Shown: one piece after another, positions 1 to 7,501 of the stretch
Layout of the letters: each line of letters begins with the position of its first letter
Numbering within the stretch: position 1 is the first letter of the stretch
NCBI GenBank assembly: GCA_963842505.1
Contig: CAWJGZ010000002.1
Span: 682,001-746,000 of the forward strand
DNA length: 64,000 bases
Origin: PALSA-129 sp963842505
Lineage (GTDB): Bacteria; Acidobacteriota; Terriglobia; Bryobacterales; Bryobacteraceae
Reading direction: 5' to 3'
The notes under the pieces: model-generated
Database searches by the model: none
Told to the model about the DNA's origin: nothing
The model's input: only the letters and a program-made list of their open reading frames with translations
Position numbers and translations under genes: made by a program

Positions 1-2
1 AC

Positions 3-1193
3 CTGAAGTTTTTCGATGGCCGCCCCGGCATTGAATGGAAGATGGCTAACTATCGCGGGTTCGAAGGCGCCAACATGTTCTTCACGCCCAACGCGCAAAA
101 CGGCGTGATGCTGGATTTCTTTGCCAAGTCGTCCGGACCGGTGCGAATTGCGGTGACCGACCAGGCCGGCAAGCCGGTGCGCTCGATCAACATGAACGTC
201 TCGCAGGCGCAGGCCGGCTCGATTGTCCGGGCCACCTGGGATATGCGGTTTGATCCTCCCGTCGCTCCAGCCGGAGGCCGTGGAACCGCGGCTGGCGGTG
301 GTGCCGCCGGCGGCGGACGCGGCGCCGGAGGTGGCGGACGGGGCGGGCGCGGGGGCGGTGCTGGTGGTGGAGCAGCGGTGGCCGGTGCACCTCCGGCAGG
401 TGCCGATGTCACTGGCGCCGCGGCTGCCGCTGGTGCGGCCGCTGACCTCAGCACCGAGTTGAACACCGAGTTCGGAGCCGCCGGTGGAGCAGGCGGCGGC
501 GGTGGCGGCGGACGCGGCTTTGGCGGCGGCCGCGGAGGCGGTGGCCCCCTGGTCGACCCCGGCGAGTATACCGTCACGCTCACCGCCAACGGCAAGTCTG
601 AATCGCACAAGGTGACGGTGGAGGACGATCCGCGCATCCAGATGTCGTCCGAAGATCGCGCCAAGAAGCGCACGGCCATCGATACCTTGGTGAGCCTCAC
701 GCGCGAAGCGGAAGCTCCCCGCCGTAAAGCCGTGGCCATGACCACGGCATTGACCAACCTGCAAGCCAGTTGGACCGCGGCCAACGCCGCGCCGGTGCCC
801 GACGCCGTTAAGAAAGCCGTCGAAGATCTGGCTGCCAAGGTGAAAACCGCGGCCGCCTATTTTGAAGCGGCCGGTAGCGGAGGCCGCGGAGGTGGCGGCG
901 GAGGTGGCGGCACGGGTGCGCGCGGCGATTATACGCCGCCGCCCGTGACTCAGAAAATCCAGCGCTTGATGGGACTGATCGACGGGTTCTCGGGCCCGCC
1001 CACCGCGCGCCAACTGGCTGACATGGAGGAAGCCGCGGCCGAGTTGAAAAGGGGCACGTCAGCCGTCGACGCGGTCTGGGACGAAGTGCCCAAGCTGAAC
1101 CAGGTGATGAAGGATGCCGGCGTCGCTTACTTCAGAGTGGACCTGAACGCCGTTCCGGCGGCCGCCGCCGGCGGCCGCGGCGGCGGGAATTAG
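3..1193 (+). CDS. C-terminal part of a secreted sortilin/BNR-propeller protein (5' end outside window)
   Basis: The frame is open from base 3, so the start lies left of the window; 396 codons remain. The visible part matches the region that follows the beta-propeller in acidobacterial VPS10/sortilin-like secreted proteins: a beta-rich segment (GVMLDFFAKSSGPVRIAV), a WDMRFDPP segment, a Gly/Ala/Arg low-complexity linker (about bases 270-550), a PGEYTVTL strand and a helical tail with a second Gly-rich stretch (about 875-930). The gene at 47975-51197 has the same order of segments, so the two are paralogues. The role is unknown; extracellular binding or hydrolysis is a family-level guess only. 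The long opposite-strand frame over the linker is a GC artefact. Confidence 0.8.
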   Translation: MKFFDGRPGIEWKMANYRGFEGANMFFTPNAQNGVMLDFFAKSSGPVRIAVTDQAGKPVRSINMNVSQAQAGSIVRATWDMRFDPPVAPAGGRGTAAGGGAAGGGRGAGGGGRGGRGGGAGGGAAVAGAPPAGADVTGAAAAAGAAADLSTELNTEFGAAGGAGGGGGGGRGFGGGRGGGGPLVDPGEYTVTLTANGKSESHKVTVEDDPRIQMSSEDRAKKRTAIDTLVSLTREAEAPRRKAVAMTTALTNLQASWTAANAAPVPDAVKKAVEDLAAKVKTAAAYFEAAGSGGRGGGGGGGGTGARGDYTPPPVTQKIQRLMGLIDGFSGPPTARQLADMEEAAAELKRGTSAVDAVWDEVPKLNQVMKDAGVAYFRVDLNAVPAAAAGGRGGGN

Positions 1194-1208
1194 CTAAACA
1201 GGGATATC

Positions 1209-1223
1209 AAGGGCGCAGCCCTT
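1209..1223 (+). terminator. Possible stem-loop after the sortilin-like gene
   Basis: AAGGGC-GCA-GCCCTT forms a 6-bp stem with a 3-base loop 16 bases after the stop codon at 1193. There is no T-tract, so this is a weak terminator candidate. Confidence 0.35.
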
Positions 1224-1257
1224 GCGTTGGAAGACAGCCAGTAGAGGAAATATTCTC

Positions 1258-1316
1258 ACGTCTGCTGAATTGGTGCGCCGATCAGGCGGATTTTCTCACC
1301 AATACTCTGTGACGTT
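1258..1316 (+). repeat. Left copy of a ~58-bp direct repeat (duplicate of the PP2C gene 3' end)
   Basis: This stretch matches 3766-3825 with about five differences, including a one-base indel near 1307. The right copy is the genuine 3' end of the PP2C gene; this left copy is a non-coding duplicate. It contains an imperfect inverted repeat, ATTGGTG at 1269-1275 and CACCAAT at 1297-1303, around a CGCC-GATCA-GGCG core. Together the copies bracket a 2.5-kb cassette. Confidence 0.85.
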
Positions 1317-1392
1317 GCCGGCCTATGGGCCGAGATCAAGGAACCCCTTCCCGTTGTGGGCGTTTTCATCGGCGCATTATCCGAAGTCAACA

Positions 1393-1421
1393 TTGTTTTT
1401 TCTGCACTGGCGCCCTAGACT
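1393..1421 (+). promoter_or_regulatory. Possible sigma70-type promoter for the cassette
   Basis: TTGTTT (1393-1398) and TAGACT (1416-1421) are separated by 17 bases and lie just upstream of the ATG at 1440. The predicted transcript would have a very short leader, in keeping with the absence of a Shine-Dalgarno sequence before that ATG. Judged by eye only. Confidence 0.35.
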
Positions 1422-1439
1422 CCCTCGTCCCCTGCTCAA

Positions 1440-2012
1440 ATGAAGACGAAGTATACGATATCGCTTCTTTCCCTCTTGACGGTGGCATTCGCGACTTTGG
1501 ACGGCCTGTTGGTGGTCCACGCGAAAACCCAGCGGGCAGCGTTTGAGCAACTTCATTCGGCATATTCGCCGCGAACCGGCGATTCCGTCATAGTACTTTC
1601 TGGTACCGCGCCGCTCAGGGGGCTGACCAGCCAACCGGAGCCCATTACAATTTCCACAGGACCGGGCGCTGCTCCAACCATCATTATGACCGTCCAGGCA
1701 AAATGTCGGCCCTGCCAGGAGGCTCTACCTTCACTACAGACGCTGGCCGAAGTAGCAAGACGCGCAAATCCCGATGTGAGGATTGTGGTGCTGGATCGCT
1801 ACGGCATTGGATCGTTTGATGCTATCGACGATGACGTCCGCCCCGACGTTCGTATGAGGCCCACCGCGGAGACGCTGTTGGCCCACAAGCTACTCGAGTC
1901 CCCGCTCGTGATGCTCGTGAAAGACGGTGTATGCCGAATGGTAGTTCATGGGAAGGTAAGCACTGCCGACCTAAATGGGATCGCAGAACTATTAAAGGTT
2001 AAACCAAGGTAG
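1440..2012 (+). CDS. Membrane-anchored or exported thioredoxin-like protein
   Basis: 190 residues. An N-terminal hydrophobic segment (about residues 7-27) is a signal anchor or signal peptide, followed by a thioredoxin-like region: a strand (APTIIMTVQ), a CRPC motif near residues 92-95, a helix and a second strand (VRIVVLD). The CxxC suggests thiol-disulfide exchange outside the cytoplasm. The usual cis-proline loop is not obvious; SPLVMLVKDG near residue 155 is the best candidate. The next gene starts 19 bases downstream behind a near-perfect Shine-Dalgarno and encodes a six-Cys secreted peptide, so making or rearranging its disulfides is an attractive but unproven role. The start has no clear ribosome site. 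Confidence 0.7.
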   Translation: MKTKYTISLLSLLTVAFATLDGLLVVHAKTQRAAFEQLHSAYSPRTGDSVIVLSGTAPLRGLTSQPEPITISTGPGAAPTIIMTVQAKCRPCQEALPSLQTLAEVARRANPDVRIVVLDRYGIGSFDAIDDDVRPDVRMRPTAETLLAHKLLESPLVMLVKDGVCRMVVHGKVSTADLNGIAELLKVKPR

Positions 2013-2031
2013 AAAGGAGGTGACAAAACAA

Positions 2032-2248
2032 ATGAACAAGCTTATGGTTTCTCTAGCGGTGACTCTGGCGTTATTGTTACCGATGTCAGTGTTGGCGCTC
2101 GAGAACCGACCCGGATGTCCCGACCTGTAACCAGCCGCCGACCCAGTGCTGGTTTGACAGCGCCTGTGTGATTGCGGGTTCGCCGCAGTGCACGTGTACG
2201 TGGTACGTATTCTCCTCAAACCAGTGCGAACCCCCGCAGCCGCAGTAA
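2032..2248 (+). pseudogene. Cys-rich secreted small protein, with a +1 frame break
   Basis: AAAGGAGGTGA at 2013-2023 is an exceptionally strong ribosome site for the ATG at 2032. The first frame encodes a clear signal peptide (MNKLMVSLAVTLALLLPM, then SVLA-LENRP) and stops at 2128-2130. From about 2111 the next frame is open to a stop at 2246-2248 and reads PDVPTCNQPPTQCWFDSACV followed by a segment with three more cysteines (CTC and NQC) and a Pro/Gln tail. Skipping one base in the CCC run near 2110-2112 joins the two into a ~71-residue secreted protein with six cysteines in the mature part. The break may be a sequencing error, a real mutation or programmed frameshifting. I do not recognise the family. 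Confidence 0.6.
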
Positions 2249-2298
2249 ACCACCGAGGCCATTCACCATACGGAAGCCGAACGTGGAAAGGATCCGTA

Positions 2299-3732
2299 AT
2301 GAAAACAGCTCAGCTATTCTTGGCTCTAGCATGCAGTGCACCACTGTTCGGGCAGGGCAAGGTTCCTACCCGACAATCCGACGCGGACGCAATTCTGCTC
2401 CAAGCGCGGTCTGAGCCGGTTGAAATCGAAGCCTACGTCTTTCGGCAACTGCGTGGGCAACGGCGCTCCATCACGCAGACGATGGTGTCGGAAACGCTCG
2501 ATCGTTTGCGTGATCGGGCGCACTCAGCCCAGACATGGTACCCTCGCTTCCCGGTGACAAGCATAATCCCGGAGGGATACAGCGGTCTGCTATCCGCGTC
2601 CAAATTCGATCTCAGTGGCTTAAGCATCTTTCTCGGCACGCTCGGCCCGGAGCTGCCGATATCCACCCTGCGCCGAATGCTAGCCTCACTCCCACGAGGT
2701 GCTCCCGAGCAGGCAACTTGTGACGTACCGGTGTTCAGATCACGGTTGCCGCTTTTCCATTTCGTAGCGCAGCACTGGCAAGAACTATACCCGACGGCCT
2801 ACGACCAATTAACGGGATTCGGTGGCCTTGCGAGCCAAATTGACTCCGCATTCGATCTTGCGAACTTTCTTGATCTAACTCTCCAGGTTAACGCCAAGAG
2901 TCACACCGACGTGGCCGTACCGCTCTCGTATGCCGCTAGCGCACTCGACCGCCTGACAACCCCGGCCTGCGGCGGCAACCCCCTGCAGGTGCAATTTGGT
3001 TTTGGCGTAATGATGGACCGGGCCATAACGCTTGCAAAGGACTATGAACTGTCTGAAACGCTACTTACGAAGTACCGCGATTTCGTTGCCCGATCAGTTG
3101 GCCAGTCTATCTGCACCATCGACGGGCGGCCCGATTCGAACGAGACGACTGCGCGACGCCGGTTGGTCGACAGTGTGAACAAGACCATCGCGTCATCGGG
3201 GCCCGAACACGTCTCCAAAATCAGCCAGGATGAGGTAACGAGACGCGAGCAGGAGCGCGTCCTCCTGGGGAAACAAAGCAGATTCTCGATGGACCACAAC
3301 ATCAAGGAGCACCTCAAGCAACAGCGCCTCGCCATCATGCCGTTTATGATGGACCCGCAGTTTGCCGCTTCGAACCCAGTGCAGCTCGACATCATGGCGA
3401 AGCAATATCTGGCAGATTGGCAACAATGGAATCCCGGTGAAGACGAGCTACTCGAGAACGTCGATGCCAAGTTCAATTCGCTGGACGAGTTATGTCTCAC
3501 CGGCGGGGCAGTTTCCAAGGAAGTCTTACCAGAGCTCGTTTCCTACATGTCCAATCAGCACCGCTTCAAGAATGAGTATCCCGACATCTGGCTCTCGTAC
3601 ATCCTGCGGCTGATTGAGCAAATGACGCCGAGGGACAAGGAAGGGAAGACCGCGGCGCTTGAACCGTGGGTGCAAAGTCTGCTAAGCCAGGCATCAAATC
3701 AGACCATCCAGATGATTGCCAAGGTTCAGTAG
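2299..3732 (+). CDS. Exported protein of unknown function (cassette)
   Basis: 477 residues from the ATG at 2299, which has AAAGGA at 2287-2292 and opens a signal peptide (MKTAQLFLALACSAPLFGQ). The frame extends upstream to 2188, but that part overlaps the Cys-rich peptide gene and lacks a ribosome site. The mature protein looks mostly alpha-helical, has four scattered cysteines (in QATCD, TPACG, QSICT and DELCL) and no motif I recognise. An acidic-basic stretch (about residues 300-345) may form a coiled coil. It is the last gene of the cassette and ends 33 bases before the right repeat. A partner or processing factor for the Cys-rich peptide is possible but rests on position alone. Confidence 0.75.
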   Translation: MKTAQLFLALACSAPLFGQGKVPTRQSDADAILLQARSEPVEIEAYVFRQLRGQRRSITQTMVSETLDRLRDRAHSAQTWYPRFPVTSIIPEGYSGLLSASKFDLSGLSIFLGTLGPELPISTLRRMLASLPRGAPEQATCDVPVFRSRLPLFHFVAQHWQELYPTAYDQLTGFGGLASQIDSAFDLANFLDLTLQVNAKSHTDVAVPLSYAASALDRLTTPACGGNPLQVQFGFGVMMDRAITLAKDYELSETLLTKYRDFVARSVGQSICTIDGRPDSNETTARRRLVDSVNKTIASSGPEHVSKISQDEVTRREQERVLLGKQSRFSMDHNIKEHLKQQRLAIMPFMMDPQFAASNPVQLDIMAKQYLADWQQWNPGEDELLENVDAKFNSLDELCLTGGAVSKEVLPELVSYMSNQHRFKNEYPDIWLSYILRLIEQMTPRDKEGKTAALEPWVQSLLSQASNQTIQMIAKVQ

Positions 3733-3765
3733 CCGCGCTGTTCGGATGATGGCAGACCTGATCCG

Positions 3766-3825
3766 ACGTCTGCTGTATTGGTGCGCCGATCAGGCGGATT
3801 TTCTCACCAATACTGCGGTGACGTT
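3766..3825 (+). repeat. Right copy of the direct repeat (3' end of the PP2C gene)
   Basis: Matches 1258-1316. On the opposite strand it encodes the last residues of the PP2C protein (NVTAVLVRKSA) and continues past the stop. It holds a perfect 9-bp inverted repeat, GTATTGGTG (3775-3783) and CACCAATAC (3805-3813), enclosing CGCC-GATCA-GGCG. In PP2C mRNA this would fold into a strong hairpin, so it may also act as a transcript 3' end. Confidence 0.85.
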
Positions 3826-4512
3826 ATCCGGTCCGCCGGCATCCTTGGCGGCCGCGATCAGTTTGCGGCAGCTCTCTTCGAGCGGTGTGCCGTTGCGCCC
3901 GCCTCGCAGGATACCCTCCAGCTCGATCTGGTCGATCACCCCGTGCAAGCCGTCGCTGCAGATCAGCAGCAGGGCGCCATTGCGCAACTCCACCGAATAG
4001 TAATTCACGGTGAGCGGCGCGCTGGCTCCTATGGCCATCGTCAGAACGTGGCGCATCGGATGGTGCCGCAGGCTCTCTTCGTCCAGCCCGAGGGGCCGGC
4101 CCACTTCGTTGACCCAGGTCTGGTCGTCCGTGATCACGCGCAAACCGTCGTCGTCCAGCATGTACACACGGCTGTCGCCCACGCTCGCGATCGAAAAGCC
4201 ATCTTCCAGATCGAGCGCCGCTACCAGCGTCGTCCCCATGCCTTCCAAAGTGGGATCGTTGTGAGCGGCTTCCAGCACGCGGCGGTTGGCCTCTTCCACC
4301 GCCGTGAGCAGCACCTGGGAATCGCGCCGCCCCGCGCGGTGTACCACTTCCGACACGGTATCCACCGCCAGGCGCGAAGCCCGTTCACCAGCTCGCGCTC
4401 CACCCATGCCGTCTGCCAGAATGTATAAACCCAAATCCTGATCAATCAGGCAATAGTCTTCGTTATTGCTCCTGATGCATCCCTTGTCCGTCAATGCGAA
4501 TGCTTCCAGCAT
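3790..4512 (-). CDS. PP2C-family serine/threonine protein phosphatase
   Basis: 240 residues, a complete bacterial PP2C (PPM) domain. The start at 4512 (MLEAFALTDKG) is preceded by GGAGGAAGGAG; an upstream in-frame start at 4557 lacks this support. Metal-binding and structural motifs appear in the expected order: NNEDY near residue 17, ADGMGG near 34, GMGTTLV near 92, SVGDSRVY near 110, CSDGL near 183 and GGPDNVTAVLV at the C terminus. It should remove phosphate from Ser/Thr of cytosolic proteins, opposing Hanks-type kinases, though no kinase is adjacent. It is divergent from mqnP. Its last codons lie inside the repeat that borders the cassette. Confidence 0.92.
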   Translation of the reverse strand: MLEAFALTDKGCIRSNNEDYCLIDQDLGLYILADGMGGARAGERASRLAVDTVSEVVHRAGRRDSQVLLTAVEEANRRVLEAAHNDPTLEGMGTTLVAALDLEDGFSIASVGDSRVYMLDDDGLRVITDDQTWVNEVGRPLGLDEESLRHHPMRHVLTMAIGASAPLTVNYYSVELRNGALLLICSDGLHGVIDQIELEGILRGGRNGTPLEESCRKLIAAAKDAGGPDNVTAVLVRKSA

Positions 4513-4654
4513 TCCCCGTGGCTCCTTCCTCCGATAAACCGTCTGCCACTGTACCACGCGAAAACCCCGGGTTGGGGCGGCTCCAAAGGCCGCCGGTGCC
4601 GGCTCCAGTATTTTACTCGAGCGTCGTGGCGTAAAATAGAGAGGTTCTCACCGG

Positions 4655-5539
4655 ATGATTCTAAGACGCCTCCGCTTGACGCTCGAAATGATCAAGTTCG
4701 AGCATTCCGTTTTCGCCCTGCCTTTCGCCTTGACTGGGGCGCTGCTCGCCTGGCGGGCGGACGGCTTCGCAGGCTTGTACGTTTGGCACAAGCTGCTGTG
4801 GATTGTCGTAGCCATGGTGAGCGCGCGTTCGGCAGCTATGGCCTTCAACCGGTTGGCCGACGCCGATATCGATGCGCGCAACCCGCGCACCAAAATGCGC
4901 CACCTGCCGGCGGGACGCCTCTCGACTGGCTTTACGTGGCTGTTCGTATATGTGTCAGCTCTGCTCTTCCTGTTGGCGGCCTTCGAGCTGAACCGCCTCT
5001 GCCTCGAACTGGCGCCGCTGGCGCTGGGACTGTTCTTCTTTTACTCCTTCACCAAACGCTTCACCGTGCTCTCCCACTTCGTACTGGGCCTGTGCCTGGG
5101 AGTCGCGCCGGCCGCTGCATGGATCGCCGTCGAGGGCTCGCTGGATGCGCGCATCCTGCTGCTCACGGCGGCCGTGACGTCCTGGACCGCGGGGTTCGAC
5201 GTGATTTATTCCTGCCAGGACTATGACTTCGATTGCGCCGAGGACTTGTGGAGCGTGCCGCGCGTCTTGGGAATCGCCGGAGGATTGCGCGTGGCCCGGC
5301 TACTGCACGCGCTTATGATTGTCTGCCTGCTGGTGCTCCTCTGCACGTTGCACTTGGGCGTGCTGGCCCTGGCTGGCACGGCGGTTGTGGCTGCCTTGCT
5401 GGTGTATGAGCACCGCATCGTGAAGGCCAACGACCTATCGCGCGTCAACGCCGCCTTCTTCACCATGAACGGCTATGCCAGCGTGTTATTCTTCTTATTC
5501 TGGGCCGCCGATATCTTCCTCTTTAGGCCAAGTGTGTGA
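4655..5539 (+). CDS. mqnP: UbiA-family prenyltransferase, probably MqnP of the futalosine menaquinone pathway
   Basis: 294 residues with about eight or nine membrane helices. The first Asp-rich motif NRLADADID (residues 65-73) and the second, DVIYSCQDYDFD (about 180-191), are the Mg-diphosphate-binding motifs of UbiA enzymes. The gene is 3 bases upstream of mqnE, so the likely substrate is the 1,4-dihydroxy-6-naphthoate nucleus or its carboxylated form, which receives the polyprenyl chain in menaquinone synthesis by the futalosine route, rather than 4-hydroxybenzoate. GAGAGG about 15 bases before the ATG may serve as ribosome site. Function by sequence is firm; the specific substrate is inferred from the neighbour. 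Confidence 0.88.
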   Translation: MILRRLRLTLEMIKFEHSVFALPFALTGALLAWRADGFAGLYVWHKLLWIVVAMVSARSAAMAFNRLADADIDARNPRTKMRHLPAGRLSTGFTWLFVYVSALLFLLAAFELNRLCLELAPLALGLFFFYSFTKRFTVLSHFVLGLCLGVAPAAAWIAVEGSLDARILLLTAAVTSWTAGFDVIYSCQDYDFDCAEDLWSVPRVLGIAGGLRVARLLHALMIVCLLVLLCTLHLGVLALAGTAVVAALLVYEHRIVKANDLSRVNAAFFTMNGYASVLFFLFWAADIFLFRPSV

Positions 5540-5542
5540 AAC

Positions 5543-6658
5543 ATGACAGTCGTCGATGATGCTCGCCTGATTCCCATCCGTCAAAAGGTGGAAGCTGGCC
5601 AGCGGCTTACCTTCGACGATGCCGTAACTCTGTACCGCACCAGCGATATCCTGTCGGTGGGCTATCTGGCCAACCTGGTTCGCGAACGGTTGCACGGCGA
5701 TACGACTTACTTCAACGTCAACCGCCACATTAATCCCACCGACGTTTGTGTGGCGAGTTGCCGGCTGTGCGCTTTTGGCAAGCGCGTGCGCGATCCCAAG
5801 GCATACACCATGTCGCTCGATGAGGTATGGCATCGCGCGGGCGAAGGTTGGAGCGAAGCGGTCACCGAATTCCATATCGTGGGCGGCTTGCATCCCGAGC
5901 TGACGCTGGACTGGTATTGCGAAATGCTGCGCGGCCTCAAGCAACGCTTTCCAAAGGTGCATCTGAAAGCCCTCACCATGGTGGAGGTTGCCTACCTGGC
6001 GCGGCGCGGCGGCATTTCCATCCGCGAAACGCTGGAGCGGCTGCGCGACGCCGGTATGGGTTCGCTGCCCGGCGGCGGCGCTGAGATCTTCAACGAACGC
6101 GTGCGCCGCATCATCTGCGATCACAAGATCGACGGCGACGAATGGCTTGAGACTGCCCGCACGGCCCACCAGTTGGGCCTGCGGTCGAACTGTACCATGC
6201 TCTACGGCCACATCGAAAGCGATGAGGATCGCGCCGACCACCTCGTGAAGTTGCGCACCCTGCAAGATGAAACGCACGGCTTCGTCGCTTTTATTCCCCT
6301 GGCGTTTCACCCCGATAACACCGCCTTGCAGCACATTCCCAGGACCACCGGCTTCGCCGACATCAAGAACATCGCGGTGGCCCGCTTGATGCTCGATAAC
6401 ATCCCGCACATCAAAGCCTACTGGGTGATGATGACGCCGCGGATGGCGCAGATCGCGCTGCGCTTCGGCGCCGATGATCTCGACGGCACCATCGTCGAAG
6501 AGCGTATCTACCACGATGCCGGCGCCACTACCGAACAGGGTCTGCGCCGCGCCGAATTGTTGCAGTTGATCCGCAAAGCCGGCCGCAAACCCGTGGAGCG
6601 CGATACGCTGTACCGTCCGGTGGAGCGTTCGGAAGCTACCTTTACGGTGTTGGTGTAG
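5543..6658 (+). CDS. mqnE: Aminofutalosine synthase (radical SAM)
   Basis: 371 residues. The radical-SAM cluster motif CxxxCxxC is at Cys69, Cys73 and Cys76 (DVCVASCRLCAFG), preceded by the FNVNRHINPTDVC signature of the MqnE/MqnC/CofH group. MqnE condenses 3-[(1-carboxyvinyl)oxy]benzoate with SAM to aminofutalosine, an early step of futalosine menaquinone synthesis. Coupling to mqnP (3-base gap) supports this over CofH. MqnA, B, C and D are not in the window. The GGGAEIFNERVR and GIRxNCTMLYGH-like segments (here GLRSNCTMLYGHIES) fit the family. Confidence 0.93.
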   Translation: MTVVDDARLIPIRQKVEAGQRLTFDDAVTLYRTSDILSVGYLANLVRERLHGDTTYFNVNRHINPTDVCVASCRLCAFGKRVRDPKAYTMSLDEVWHRAGEGWSEAVTEFHIVGGLHPELTLDWYCEMLRGLKQRFPKVHLKALTMVEVAYLARRGGISIRETLERLRDAGMGSLPGGGAEIFNERVRRIICDHKIDGDEWLETARTAHQLGLRSNCTMLYGHIESDEDRADHLVKLRTLQDETHGFVAFIPLAFHPDNTALQHIPRTTGFADIKNIAVARLMLDNIPHIKAYWVMMTPRMAQIALRFGADDLDGTIVEERIYHDAGATTEQGLRRAELLQLIRKAGRKPVERDTLYRPVERSEATFTVLV

Positions 6659-6703
6659 AGGCCAGGAATATCCCCAGGGTCTCGCTGGCCGTGGCGCCTG
6701 CCT

Positions 6704-7036
6704 TCACGCTGCAATCACCACCGACACCACGCCGTGCCGTTTACGCGTGGGCTTCACCGTGATTTCGATGTCCTGGCCTAGCGCCGTGAGGAACTCCATC
6801 AGGCGTTCCACGGAGAACGCTCCCGACTGGCCGCGCATCAGGCTGGAGACGTGGGGTTGCCCGATGCCTAAAACCTTGCCGGCCGCGGCTTGGCTGACAC
6901 CCCTGCTCTTAATCAACCGGTAGATCTGTAGCGTCAACCGGGCCTTCATTTGCTCTCTCTCGGGATTTAGAAACCCGAGATCCGCAAACACGTTGCCGCT
7001 ACCCTCCGTGACCCGAATCCTATTGTTCGCCTTCAT
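6704..7036 (-). CDS. XRE-family helix-turn-helix regulator, antitoxin-like
   Basis: 110 residues. N-terminal segment NVFADLGFLNPEREQMKARL followed by an HTH (about residues 38-75: IYRLIKSRGVSQAAAGKVLGIGQPHVSSLMRG) matches the small XRE antitoxins of HigA/COG5606 type. Such proteins normally sit directly downstream of a HigB/Gp49-like toxin. Upstream of the ATG at 7036 I find no toxin frame: the region is short and interrupted by stops. It is therefore an orphan regulator or the remnant of a pair. It converges on mqnE with a 45-base gap. Confidence 0.8.
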   Translation of the reverse strand: MKANNRIRVTEGSGNVFADLGFLNPEREQMKARLTLQIYRLIKSRGVSQAAAGKVLGIGQPHVSSLMRGQSGAFSVERLMEFLTALGQDIEITVKPTRKRHGVVSVVIAA

Positions 7037-7215
7037 CGCTTCTAGTGACCTCGCGGTTCTCCAAGTGGACTGCTACCATTCCCCTATCATACTGGTGGAA
7101 AGGCCCTACGGCTGGTCCGGAATAATCTGGGCTGAACGGCGGACAGGCGAAGCTCGCTTAAACCGCTTAAATTGAATTACATATCGCTGATTTACATAAG
7201 GTATCATAATGAATA

Positions 7216-7229
7216 CCCTCATATGAGGG
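7216..7229. promoter_or_regulatory. 14-bp perfect palindrome in an AT-rich intergenic region
   Basis: CCCTCATATGAGGG lies in the only clearly AT-rich stretch nearby (about 7165-7235), between the XRE gene and the small gene at 7312. It could be an operator for a dimeric regulator such as the adjacent XRE protein; no experimental support. Confidence 0.35.
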
Positions 7230-7311
7230 GAATACGTAACCCGCATCTTTCTTTAGGAGGTATCCTGCAATATTCATTGAAGTTACCTAGTAGTTCTGGT
7301 ACACCTAAGCT

Positions 7312-7494
7312 ATGTCCGCAAAAAAACACCCCCCCGCCATTCCGATTACAGTTGCGCACCCGCACGGCTTGCGAAAGGAATTGGAGCAGTTGCACGCCCG
7401 CCGAATGGCGATTGCCACGCTGATTGAGTCGTTGGAGGACTACGACAGGTTCCGGGTCAGGCACTTTGGGGACCGCCGGCTGAGAACAGCTTGA
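7312..7494 (+). CDS. Small hypothetical protein
   Basis: 60 residues. The central part (ELEQLHARRMAIATLIESLE) has a heptad-like helical pattern suggesting a short coiled coil. No domain is recognised. There is no strong ribosome site at the ATG; AGGAGGT at about 7255-7261 lies 50 bases upstream and belongs to another frame that opens at 7172 or 7217. I prefer the 7312 frame because its product looks protein-like and that of the overlapping frame does not. Confidence 0.45.
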   Translation: MSAKKHPPAIPITVAHPHGLRKELEQLHARRMAIATLIESLEDYDRFRVRHFGDRRLRTA

Positions 7495-7501
7495 AGGATT
7501 G

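Larger units (their letters stand above)
1258..3825. mobile_element. Candidate integrated cassette bounded by direct repeats
   Basis: Two ~58-bp direct repeats (1258-1316 and 3766-3825) enclose three same-strand genes: a thioredoxin-like protein, a Cys-rich secreted peptide and an unknown exported protein. The right repeat overlaps the 3' end of an opposite-strand PP2C gene, as expected for integration into the end of a gene with restoration of the target. No integrase or transposase gene lies between the repeats, so mobility would need an enzyme in trans or has been lost. Part of the interior (for example 1441-1500) is visibly lower in GC than the flanks, but not all of it. The structure is seen directly; integration is inference. 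Confidence 0.45.

Noticed and set aside
50..838. Long Pro/Arg-rich frame opposite the sortilin-like gene tail
   Set aside because: It is the complement of the Gly-rich linker; the composition is a GC artefact and the plus-strand frame has family features.
7172..7423. Overlapping 83-codon frame across the small gene at 7312
   Set aside because: Although AGGAGGT lies inside it, its product is rich in Thr/Pro/Arg without helical pattern and starts in the AT-rich regulatory region.
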